Counted from the first letter of the stretch, positions 1 to 5,117 are shown. The stretch: DNA of 5,117 nt from Gammaproteobacteria bacterium (GCA_024277555.1 JAJRUY010000124.1:1-5117); one strand, 5' to 3'. The notes: generated from the sequence alone by a model not told the origin. Translations and numbers: made by a program.

Positions 1-138
1 GACATCGAAATGACGACCCAGGTTGAGCAGGGTGTGCTGCTTGACCTTGCCTTCCAGGCGCTGCGACTCGACCAGCCGATAGGTTTTGTACGGCTCGCCG
101 TGTTGTTTGCTTTTGATGGTGGCGCAGCGGATAAACAT
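1..138 (-). CDS. IS1634-type transposase, N-terminal fragment (runs off left edge)
   Basis: The minus strand from the ATG at 138-136 reads without a stop to the window edge, giving 46 residues. It begins MFIR and ends in LLNLGRHFDV, with RLVESQR and a KVKQHTLLNLG stretch between. This N-terminal pattern (MFIR, a short polar linker, RLVxSxR, GKVxQxTLLNLGxHF) is the one I associate with IS1634-type transposases of the IS4 superfamily, which carry a DDE nuclease domain further on, outside this window. An in-frame TAG lies two codons upstream, so the ATG at 138 is the only sensible start. No clear Shine-Dalgarno sequence precedes it, which is common for transposases. Whether the gene is intact cannot be judged. 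The family assignment is from memory of its conserved start, not from a search. Confidence 0.75.
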   Translation of the reverse strand, partial: MFIRCATIKSKQHGEPYKTYRLVESQRLEGKVKQHTLLNLGRHFDV

Positions 139-376
139 CGGCTAAGGATGGCGCAACCGGCGGAGGAATTCAACTCTAAAAATACGATTATGGCACTACA
201 TTTCGAAACAGAAAAACTAACCCATTGATTTTATTGATCATTTATTTTTCACAAAAGGAAATAATCAATGGGTTAGGTTATTTTGAGGGTGGGGGCACTG
301 AAGATGGGCTAAGTAAAACCACGCAGGAGCAGCTATCGAGCAATTGTCGAGAGCCTCAACACCGTTATCAGGGGCT
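139..376. other. Noncoding stretch between transposase start and permease stop
   Basis: No coding signal is seen on either strand. The left part is presumably the upstream end of the insertion element. A CATAAT hexamer on the minus strand (192-187) could be a transposase -10, but no matching -35 is visible. The middle holds the inverted repeat at 217-276. The right part (277-376) is the 3' flank of the permease operon and shows no other terminator. The exact element boundary and any target duplication cannot be fixed, because the other end of the element is outside the window. Confidence 0.5.
217..276. repeat. 14-bp perfect inverted repeat forming a long hairpin; element end or operon terminator
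   Basis: The arms CTAACCCATTGATT (217-230) and AATCAATGGGTTAG (263-276) are exact reverse complements. Inside them, 240-249 and 253-262 pair as two 4-bp blocks (ATTT/AAAT and TTTT/AAAA) around a 3-nt loop and a 2x2 mismatch, so most of the 60 nt can fold. Read on the minus strand, the second arm is followed at once by five T (216-212). This would suit an intrinsic terminator about 100 nt past the permease stop codon, although the stem is AT-rich. The alternative is that these are terminal repeats of the IS on the left facing another copy or remnant. The repeat is certain; its role is not. Confidence 0.6.
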
Positions 377-1456
377 TCAATTCTGATTCTGCTCCATCCT
401 GCTATCCAGCTCAGCGCGGGAGGGCCAGGCCTGAATTACTGCATTCACCAGCGTGGCCAAGGGAATGGCAAAGAACACACCCCAGAAGCCCCAGAAGCCG
501 CCAAATACAAGAATAGCAACGATAATGGCAATGGGATGCAGGCTCACTACCTCGGAAAACAGCAGGGGTACCAGCACATTGCCATCCAGCGCCTGAATAA
601 TGAAATAGGCCAGAGCCAGCCAGCCAAAATCTGCAGTCCAACCCCACTGGAACCAGCCTACCGCCAGCACCGGAAAGGTCACCACAGTGGCGCCGATATA
701 GGGGATGATCACAGACAGGCCGACCAGCACCCCCAGCAGCATGGCATATTGCAGGCCGAGCAGGGTGAAGGTCACATAGCTGGCGGACCAGACGATAATG
801 ATCTCCCAGAATTTACCGCGCACATAATTGGATATCTGCCCATCCACTTCCCGCCACACATGCAGGGCGATTTTTCGGTTCTGGGGGAGCATGCTGGCGA
901 ACCAGTTCAGGATCAAACGCTTGTCCTTGAGAAAGAAAAATACCAGCAAGGGCATCAGCACCAGGTACACCAGCAAGGTAATCACCCCAACCACAGACGC
1001 CAGGGACCAGGACAATACCTTCTGGCCGATGTTGCCCGCTTCACCACCGATGGTTGCAATGACTTCCTGTACCTGATCAGCAGTAATCAGTTCCGGATAC
1101 TTCTCTGGGAGCATCATCAGTGCTTGCTGACCTTCCGCCAGCATGTTGGGCAGCTGCTGCACCAGTTGGGTTACCTGGCGGGAAAGCAGCGGCAGCAAAC
1201 CAAACAAAATCAGCCCAAGCGCGATCAAAAACAGTATAAAGACGACAATCACCGCCAGCATACGTGGCACCCCCAAGCGCTGCAGGGGAGCCACCAAACC
1301 CTCGAGAAGATAGGCAATGACAATACTGGCCAGCACTGGCGCCAACATGTTGCCCATGGTGACGATAATGATGAATCCACCAAGCAGCAGGGACAACAGC
1401 ACCACCAGTTGTGGATCTGAAAACGTGCGTTTAAGCCATTGATAGATAAGCTGCAT
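377..1456 (-). CDS. AI-2E/PerM family inner-membrane transporter
   Basis: A 359-residue polytopic membrane protein, the usual length for the AI-2E transporter family (formerly UPF0118; PerM, YdiK, TqsA). Hydrophobic segments lie near residues 17-35, 37-54, 66-91, 150-176, 217-235, 237-268, 276-300 and 306-342. A long amphipathic soluble loop between the third and fourth segments (about 92-148) is typical of the family. Family hallmarks are VDGQISNYVRG (204-214), IPYIGA (251-256), GNVLVPLLF (292-300), SLHPI (305-309) and the glycine- and aromatic-rich GFWGFWGVFFAIPLATL region (320-336). The start is ATG with AGGG at 1465-1462, 5 nt upstream, overlapping the previous gene's stop. It is the last gene of the operon. 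Members export AI-2 or other small solutes or ions, or have no known substrate; quorum-signal transport should not be assumed here. Confidence 0.93.
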   Translation of the reverse strand: MQLIYQWLKRTFSDPQLVVLLSLLLGGFIIIVTMGNMLAPVLASIVIAYLLEGLVAPLQRLGVPRMLAVIVVFILFLIALGLILFGLLPLLSRQVTQLVQQLPNMLAEGQQALMMLPEKYPELITADQVQEVIATIGGEAGNIGQKVLSWSLASVVGVITLLVYLVLMPLLVFFFLKDKRLILNWFASMLPQNRKIALHVWREVDGQISNYVRGKFWEIIIVWSASYVTFTLLGLQYAMLLGVLVGLSVIIPYIGATVVTFPVLAVGWFQWGWTADFGWLALAYFIIQALDGNVLVPLLFSEVVSLHPIAIIVAILVFGGFWGFWGVFFAIPLATLVNAVIQAWPSRAELDSRMEQNQN

Positions 1457-1463
1457 GATGACC

Positions 1464-1862
1464 CTAGGGATGTGGAAACTGATTCAGATAAATTTGATAG
1501 TGCTCATCAAACAGCGCCTCAAGCTCATCGATGACCTGTGCTGCAGGCTGCCCCTGCAGCATGTGGGCTGTCATCAGGGAAGTCGCCCTGTCCAGCAGGG
1601 CATCATGATTGATCATGGGAAAAGTCCTGCTCAGACGGCGCATGGCCGCGACCACGGACTCTTCATCAGGCCGCGGAATGTCCTCGGGAGCCTGGATTTC
1701 AGACGCCACGACAGCTTCATCGCCCTGTTCTTCCTGCTCCTGCTGCTGGTACAAAAACTCGGCAAACGCCTGCAAGCTTGCGCGGCGCGGTGCATCAAGA
1801 CGGGAAAACATGCGCAACAAAAGGCGTTGCTCTCTGGGCAGGCTGACAACCTGGGGCAGCAA
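1464..1862 (-). CDS. Small conserved-looking protein of unknown function within the regulator-permease operon
   Basis: A soluble, mostly helical protein of 132 residues with no signal peptide or membrane segment. Residues 8-40 look like a helical pair (LPREQRLLLRMFSRL, then SLQAFAEFLYQQ). Residues 39-68 are a charged Gln/Glu-rich linker. Residues 69-127 form a compact helical region with RRLSRTFPMINHDALLDRA and PAAQVIDELEALFDEHY. I recognise no named domain. The frame is flanked 3 nt upstream by the regulator and 7 nt downstream by the permease. The start taken is TTG at 1862, with AAGGG about 10 nt upstream inside the end of the regulator gene. The first in-frame ATG (codon 18) lacks a good ribosome site and would cut the first helix. 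It is likely translated together with its neighbours. A role linked to the permease or regulator is only a guess from position. Confidence 0.75.
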   Translation of the reverse strand: MLPQVVSLPREQRLLLRMFSRLDAPRRASLQAFAEFLYQQQEQEEQGDEAVVASEIQAPEDIPRPDEESVVAAMRRLSRTFPMINHDALLDRATSLMTAHMLQGQPAAQVIDELEALFDEHYQIYLNQFPHP

Positions 1863-1865
1863 GCT

Positions 1866-2765
1866 TCAGGCACCCTTTTCGCAGTAACCGCGCGCAAACT
1901 CCAGCAATTCGTCCATGACCCGCATGCGAAACTTCTGCTTCTGGTGCACAAAGGAAAACGGGCGATGCATGGGAGGATCCAGCTCAAGCACTTCCAGGGT
2001 CTTTAGCTTTCGCTCCTTGGAAATGGTGGCTTCAGAAACAATGGATATACCCATGCCTGCTTCTACCGCACCTTTGACTGCTTCCGGGCTGCCCAGCTCC
2101 ATGGAAATATTCAGGCCGTTACCACAGCCTTTTGCGTGGCAGATATATTCCTCGATCACCTCCCTGGTGCCTGATCCCTCTTCCCGGCAAATAAAGGGGT
2201 AATCCATCAGCTCGGACAGCTTCACCACTTTCTTCTTCGCCAGCCGATGCCCCTTGGGGACAATTGCGACGAGCTTGTCATCACGACAGTTTTCCACCAC
2301 CAGGTTTTTGTTGCCCACCTGCGCCTCGACCACGCCCAGGTCAATCACATTGTTTTCCACCATGGAAACAATGCCTTCCGTATTTGACACCTTCAAATGA
2401 ATAACCACATCTTCGTACTTCCTGCGGAAGTCCCCCAGCAGGGATGGCAGCATGTACTCGGCCACTGTGGTACTCGCGCCTATGGTCAGGGCGCCACTGA
2501 TTTCACCAGTCATATTCTTGACCCTGTTTTCCATCTCTGCGTACAGATCAAAGATCTTATCCGCATAACCATAAACCAAGGTGCCGGCCTTGGTCAGGCT
2601 GATGCGGTTGTGGGTTCGGTCAAACAGGCGGGTGTTGAAGTATTCTTCCAGCTGGCGCACCTGAAAGGTCACCGCTGGCTGGGTCATGTACAAGGTTTCT
2701 GCAGCCTTGGTAAAGCTCAACAAGCGCGCAACAGTGAAAAATACCTGTAATCTACGGTCGGCCAT
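1866..2765 (-). CDS. LysR-family transcriptional regulator, CysB/CysL/CbbR-like
   Basis: A 299-residue regulator, the typical LysR length. The N-terminal winged helix-turn-helix covers about residues 3-62: FTKAAETLYMTQPAVTFQVRQ, followed by LEEYFNTRLFDR and the wing ISLTKAG. A linker helix follows to about 88. The C-terminal two-lobed effector-binding domain begins at GALTIGASTTVAEYMLP and includes REEGSGTRE (ligand-pocket loop) and GSPEAVKGAVEAGMGISIVS, features shared with the CysL/CbbR-type PBP2 domains. Effector unknown. I chose ATG at 2765, with GGGAG 11 nt upstream. A TTG six codons earlier (2783) would add residues before the usual MxxRxLxxF start and has no ribosome site. It is first in a three-gene operon and divergent from fadL, so self-regulation and control of fadL are both plausible, the first more strongly (palindrome at 2838-2852). 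Confidence 0.95.
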   Translation of the reverse strand: MADRRLQVFFTVARLLSFTKAAETLYMTQPAVTFQVRQLEEYFNTRLFDRTHNRISLTKAGTLVYGYADKIFDLYAEMENRVKNMTGEISGALTIGASTTVAEYMLPSLLGDFRRKYEDVVIHLKVSNTEGIVSMVENNVIDLGVVEAQVGNKNLVVENCRDDKLVAIVPKGHRLAKKKVVKLSELMDYPFICREEGSGTREVIEEYICHAKGCGNGLNISMELGSPEAVKGAVEAGMGISIVSEATISKERKLKTLEVLELDPPMHRPFSFVHQKQKFRMRVMDELLEFARGYCEKGA

Positions 2766-2837
2766 AATACTGTCTGCTCCCAATACCGGTGGTGCGGATC
2801 ATCCCCCTGGCAGATGCGAATTCCACAGGCACCGGTA

Positions 2838-2852
2838 ATAAATTCAATTTAT
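2838..2852. promoter_or_regulatory. LysR-type operator: perfect palindrome with T-N11-A core
   Basis: ATAAATTCAATTTAT is a perfect 7+1+7 palindrome. Its inner 13 bp (2839-2851) satisfy the LysR box T-N11-A and also the TNA-N7-TNA form described for CbbR/CysB-type regulators. It directly abuts the TATAAT of the predicted lysR promoter and covers the expected start point, so binding there would block transcription, as in classical LysR autorepression. The pattern is visible in the sequence; the binding protein is inferred to be the adjacent regulator. Confidence 0.55.
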
Positions 2853-2882
2853 ATTATAGACCGCTAAAGCATGCGCTTGCCA
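2853..2882 (-). promoter_or_regulatory. Predicted sigma-70 promoter of the regulator operon
   Basis: On the minus strand a perfect TATAAT lies at 2858-2853. It is preceded at 18 nt spacing by TGGCAA (2882-2877), a weak -35 matching 3 of 6 consensus bases. Transcription would start near 2846, leaving a leader of roughly 80 nt before the ATG at 2765. A consensus -10 with a poor -35 suits an activated or regulated promoter. Confidence 0.55.
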
Positions 2883-3098
2883 CAAAAAAGCAATGGACCC
2901 TTTGCTTTTGATCAAAACCAATCCGGGAAAAGTACAATTGCCAGAGTGCAATAATGCTGGCATTTTCCTGAAAATTGACATAGCCTCTGGAGAAATGCGC
3001 GACAAAGCATTATTTGCACGACGCATTGACACCATATTCCACGGGTCAACGTCACGCAACAGCAAGAAACAGGTTCCAGACAAGGGAGACAAACCAAT

Positions 3099-4487
3099 AT
3101 GAGAATATCAGCCATCCGCAAACCACTGGGATTGCTTATTGGCAGTATGCTTGCCGCTACTGCTTTCAACGCCCAATCTGCCGGTTTTGCCATTATTGAA
3201 CAAAATGCCAGCGGCATGGGCAATGCATATGCCGGCGCAGCTGCCGTCGCCGAAGACGCATCCACCATTTTCTTCAACCCGGCGGGACTGACCAATCTGC
3301 AGGGCTCCCAAGTCGTCACTGCTGGGCATATCATCATTCCCAGCGCAGATTTCAGCAACAGCGGCTCTTACGCCAATCCCATGCTTACCGGCGGCACACC
3401 CGTCGCTGGCTCGCTCCCGGGCAGCAACGATAATGGGGGTGAAACCGCCCTGGTGCCAAACCTGTATCTTTCAACTCAGTTAAATGAGCGGCTGTTCGCT
3501 GGCATTGGCATCAATGCCCCTTTTGGCTTGGCTACAAAGTATGACCATGACTGGGTGGGTCGCTATCAGGCCGTGCGCTCAGAAATCAGTACCATCAATA
3601 TCAATCCAAGCATTGCCTACAAGGTAAATGATCGGATTTCTCTGGGTGGTGGCATCAGTGCACAACACATCAGGGCAACCCTGTCGAATGCCGTTGACTT
3701 TGGCAGCGTATGCTTTGGCCTGGAAATCAAGGAATTGATTCCTGCCGGCACCTGCTCCAGTGCAGGAGTGCTGCCTCTGCAAGCTGACGGCTACGCCAAA
3801 GTAAAAGGATCCGACTGGAGCTTTGGCTTCAACCTCGGAGCCATGATACATGTAACCGAATATACCCGCATTGGCCTGGCTTACCGTTCCAGCATTTCCC
3901 AGAACCTTGATGGCGATGCCGATTTCCGTACCCCGGCAAACTTCCAGGCGATCCTGAACATGGGCATCCCGTTGTTCAGTGATACCGGAGCGACGGCTGA
4001 TGTAGATCTGCCCGAATCTGCTTCCATCAGCCTTTATCATGCTGTCAATGACCAGTGGGCAATTCTTGCAGATGTCAGCTGGACCAAATGGAGCCGCTTC
4101 GAGGAACTGCGCATTGATTATGACAATCCGGTTCAGCCTGACACGGTACAGCCTCAAAACTGGGACAATAACATGCGCTATTCTATCGGCGCCACCTATC
4201 GCCCCAACAATAAATGGATCTTTCGCGCAGGTATAGCCTATGATGAAACTCCGATCAGCAGAACCCTGGATCGCACACCACGCATACCGGGAAATGACCG
4301 CAAATGGGTCTCTGTTGGCCTGGGATACAGCTTGTCTGACAACCTGAGTATGGATGCCGGCTACTCTCATCTGTTTATTGATGATACAGATCTGGATGCA
4401 CTGGATCACAGCACTGGTCACCAGCTGATTGGCACTTATGATTCGGATGTAAATATCTTCAGCGCCCAGCTAACATACAAGTTTTAA
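3099..4487 (+). CDS. fadL: FadL/OmpP1/TodX-family outer-membrane hydrophobic-compound channel
   Basis: A complete 462-residue outer-membrane beta-barrel that carries long-chain fatty acids or other hydrophobic molecules (hydrocarbons, aromatics) across the outer membrane by lateral diffusion. A signal peptide with an RKPLGLLIGSMLAATAF core is cleaved after AQSA (residue 28). The mature start GFAIIEQNASGMGNAYAGAAA is the family's plug/hatch signature, followed by FFNPAG (58-63), which contains the conserved NPA. Further family marks are PFGLATKYDHDWVGRY (141-155) and RTPRIPGNDRKWVSVG (392-407). The protein ends in alternating strand residues and a C-terminal phenylalanine for barrel assembly. 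ATG is preceded by AAGGGAG (3082-3088) at 10 nt. It is monocistronic, divergent from the regulator and closed by a strong terminator. Substrate specificity cannot be told. The symbol denotes family membership, not proven orthology with the E. coli gene. Confidence 0.95.
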   Translation: MRISAIRKPLGLLIGSMLAATAFNAQSAGFAIIEQNASGMGNAYAGAAAVAEDASTIFFNPAGLTNLQGSQVVTAGHIIIPSADFSNSGSYANPMLTGGTPVAGSLPGSNDNGGETALVPNLYLSTQLNERLFAGIGINAPFGLATKYDHDWVGRYQAVRSEISTININPSIAYKVNDRISLGGGISAQHIRATLSNAVDFGSVCFGLEIKELIPAGTCSSAGVLPLQADGYAKVKGSDWSFGFNLGAMIHVTEYTRIGLAYRSSISQNLDGDADFRTPANFQAILNMGIPLFSDTGATADVDLPESASISLYHAVNDQWAILADVSWTKWSRFEELRIDYDNPVQPDTVQPQNWDNNMRYSIGATYRPNNKWIFRAGIAYDETPISRTLDRTPRIPGNDRKWVSVGLGYSLSDNLSMDAGYSHLFIDDTDLDALDHSTGHQLIGTYDSDVNIFSAQLTYKF

Positions 4488-4502
4488 CCTGGCGACCCAT
4501 TG

Positions 4503-4542
4503 ACAGTAAAAAGCCGCCTTTTATAGAGCGGCTTTTTACTGT
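4503..4542 (+). terminator. Strong intrinsic terminator of fadL, probably bidirectional
   Basis: A perfect 15-bp stem, ACAGTAAAAAGCCGC (4503-4517) against GCGGCTTTTTACTGT (4528-4542), encloses a 10-nt loop. The GC core GCCGC/GCGGC is followed by five T on the plus strand and, because of the A-run in the left arm, by five T on the minus strand as well. It begins 16 nt after the fadL stop codon, so it ends the fadL transcript and would also stop transcription arriving from the right. Confidence 0.92.
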
Positions 4543-4647
4543 GCTGAATAAAGCCTGTAGTCACGGCAATTTCCAGTTCCCTACCATAACCCTTGCGGGG
4601 CTTGCATGCCCGTTTGGGCAGTGCATTCCAGGCTGCTTCATATGCTA

Positions 4648-4888
4648 ACCCGCATTTCTCACCGAGACGGAAACCGGTTATGGAAAAAGACCGATGATTC
4701 AGTCTGTTACCAATAACCAGACAATTGCCAACATCTTCACCTTGTCCTGTTCGGGTTTGTGCCCAATCCGGCTGCGCATTTTACCCGATCCCCCTCAAAC
4801 CATAGCTACTGCTATACTTTCCGGACGATAGAACAAACTACTTTGCCGGATCGACAGGAATTCCCGAACCCCGGTGAGAAATGCGGGC
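4648..4888. mobile_element. MITE-like or deleted insertion-sequence remnant with 16-bp terminal inverted repeats
   Basis: CCCGCATTTCTCACCG (4649-4664) is exactly the reverse complement of 4872-4887, the two lying 207 nt apart. One unpaired base outside each arm is then flanked by TA on both sides (4646-4647 and 4889-4890), which could be a TA target duplication as made by IS630/Tc1-type transposases. About 240 bp with no internal gene and perfect terminal repeats is the form of a MITE. The terminal repeats resemble insertion-sequence ends in style, but I cannot assign a family. A chance or RNA-folding origin is possible, although 16 perfect bases make chance unlikely. Confidence 0.45.
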
Positions 4889-4906
4889 TATCCCGGATGT
4901 TTCACC
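4873..4906. repeat. Imperfect hairpin straddling the right end of the MITE-like element
   Basis: GGTGAGAAATGCGGG (4873-4887) pairs at 12 of 15 positions with CCCGGATGTTTCACC (4892-4906) around a CTAT loop. The left arm is also the element's right terminal repeat, so this sequence has two alternative partners: the nearby arm and the distant arm at 4649-4664. It could be two related element ends lying head to head. Confidence 0.5.
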
Positions 4907-4978
4907 TGGAAGTCCGATGATTGTGCCGAGATTGTTGTTCAGAGGTGACTCTGATCGAATCAATAGCCCAAGCTATTG

Positions 4979-5117
4979 ATGAGTAAAGAAATATCGTCTC
5001 TGGGCAACAAGATCGATGCAAGGGCGGACTTAACAAACACCGGTAACATATTGCGCTTTGCTAATATAGATGCAATGGTTAATAAAAACAGCACCTTATA
5101 TTGTTATTTCAGTGTCC
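4979..5117 (+). CDS. Possible start of an unidentified gene (runs off right edge)
   Basis: From ATG at 4979 the frame stays open for 46 codons to the window end. It begins MSKEISSLGNKIDARADL and continues TNTGNILRFANIDAMVNKN, a polar sequence with no recognisable domain or signal peptide. An in-frame TAG at 4964-4966 bounds it upstream. No Shine-Dalgarno sequence is present; instead the ATG sits in the right arm of a 9-bp hairpin (4959-4967/4972-4980), which would hinder initiation if real. Base composition here is more AT-rich than in fadL or the operon. It may be a real, poorly translated or horizontally acquired gene, or merely an open frame by chance. Confidence 0.25.
   Translation, partial: MSKEISSLGNKIDARADLTNTGNILRFANIDAMVNKNSTLYCYFSV

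Larger units (their letters stand above)
2766..3098. promoter_or_regulatory. Divergent lysR-fadL intergenic regulatory region
   Basis: This 333-nt gap separates two divergent genes. Besides the regulator promoter and palindrome it holds a perfect 12-bp palindrome TTTTGATCAAAA (2906-2917), a TGCCAG/CTGGCA dyad (2939-2944/2957-2962), an inverted pair of GTGCAA(A)TAATGC (2946-2957 and 3007-3019), and a TTGAC/GTCAA dyad (3026-3030/3045-3049). For fadL two perfect TTGACA hexamers occur (2975-2980 and 3026-3031), but neither has a good -10 at 16-18 nt. TTGATC (2908-2913) with TACAAT (2933-2938) is possible, with a long 19-nt spacer. The fadL promoter is therefore undecided. I saw no clear FadR- or PsrA-type site. 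Confidence 0.5.
4543..4978. other. Noncoding, hairpin-rich stretch downstream of fadL
   Basis: No convincing coding frame is found on either strand; frames are short and broken by stops. Local folds include a bulged 9-bp hairpin with GTTT loop (4603-4625), an 8-bp hairpin with one bulge and CCAA loop (4702-4722), TCGGGT/ACCCGA (4751-4756/4783-4788), a 6-bp stem with a GTGA loop of GNRA type (4939-4954), and a 9-bp stem with CCAA loop (4959-4980). The density fits a mobile-element remnant or an unannotated structured RNA. A TATACT hexamer at 4813-4818 lacks a matching -35. Confidence 0.45.

Noticed and set aside
344..1420. 358-codon open frame on the plus strand opposite the permease
   Set aside because: Its protein is dominated by Gln, His and Gly with no domain pattern, as expected opposite Leu/Val/Ile-rich membrane codons. 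The minus-strand frame has clear AI-2E family motifs.
1455..2006. Plus-strand frame opposite the small operon protein and regulator end
   Set aside because: It is antisense to two genes with better starts and operon spacing and shows no domain.
2866..2884. Sigma-54 type promoter TGGCA...GC upstream of the regulator
   Set aside because: The GC element is one base too close to GG, and a perfect sigma-70 TATAAT lies just downstream.
2844..3092. 82-codon minus-strand frame in the lysR-fadL gap
   Set aside because: It covers the predicted regulator promoter and operator, has no clear start signal and no protein-like pattern.
2893..3102. 69-codon plus-strand frame whose TGA overlaps the fadL ATG as ATGA
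   Set aside because: The overlap looks like translational coupling, but there is no ribosome site, the frame spans the regulatory dyads, and the peptide has no recognisable character.
3579..4421. 280-codon open frame on the minus strand opposite fadL
   Set aside because: It lies entirely inside the well-supported fadL gene and shows no motif or ribosome site; it is a codon-bias shadow.
4649..4980. Retron msr-msd-like RNA (long inverted repeat, internal hairpins, open frame downstream)
   Set aside because: The downstream frame shows no reverse-transcriptase features in its 46 visible codons and no branch-G context is identifiable; a MITE-like origin is simpler.
1..5117. tRNA, rRNA, CRISPR array or replication origin
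   Set aside because: No cloverleaf, no regularly spaced direct repeats, no rRNA-like sequence and no DnaA-box cluster were seen.

Overview
The window reads as a piece of a proteobacterial chromosome, most likely from a gammaproteobacterium. The support is an outer-membrane FadL-type channel with a classical signal peptide, a CysB/CbbR-type LysR regulator, a PerM/AI-2E family membrane protein, Shine-Dalgarno starts and moderate GC. I cannot name the genus from the sequence.

Layout from left to right. Positions 1-138 hold the first 46 codons of an IS1634-type (IS4 superfamily) transposase on the minus strand, running off the left edge. Positions 139-376 are noncoding. They include a 14-bp perfect inverted repeat (217-230/263-276) that could be an element end or the terminator of the operon to its right. 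Positions 377-2765 hold a compact three-gene minus-strand operon, transcribed in the order lysR-type regulator, small protein of unknown function, perM-like permease, with gaps of 3 and 7 nt. Positions 2766-3098 are a divergent regulatory region. It has a consensus -10 for the regulator, a perfect 15-bp LysR-type palindrome over its predicted start point, and several further inverted repeats towards fadL. Positions 3099-4487 encode a complete 462-residue FadL/OmpP1/TodX-family channel on the plus strand, closed by a very strong terminator at 4503-4542. The last 570 nt contain no recognisable complete gene. They carry a 16-bp perfect inverted repeat bounding about 240 bp (a MITE-like remnant), several small hairpins, and an open frame starting at 4979 that runs off the right edge.

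How the genes relate: the regulator probably controls its own operon, and by position it could also control the divergent fadL gene. FadL would bring long-chain fatty acids, hydrocarbons or similar hydrophobic compounds across the outer membrane. The permease is an inner-membrane exporter or transporter of unknown substrate. I see no clear new defence or mobile system. The least explained parts are the small conserved-looking protein inside the operon and the hairpin-rich, repeat-bounded right end.
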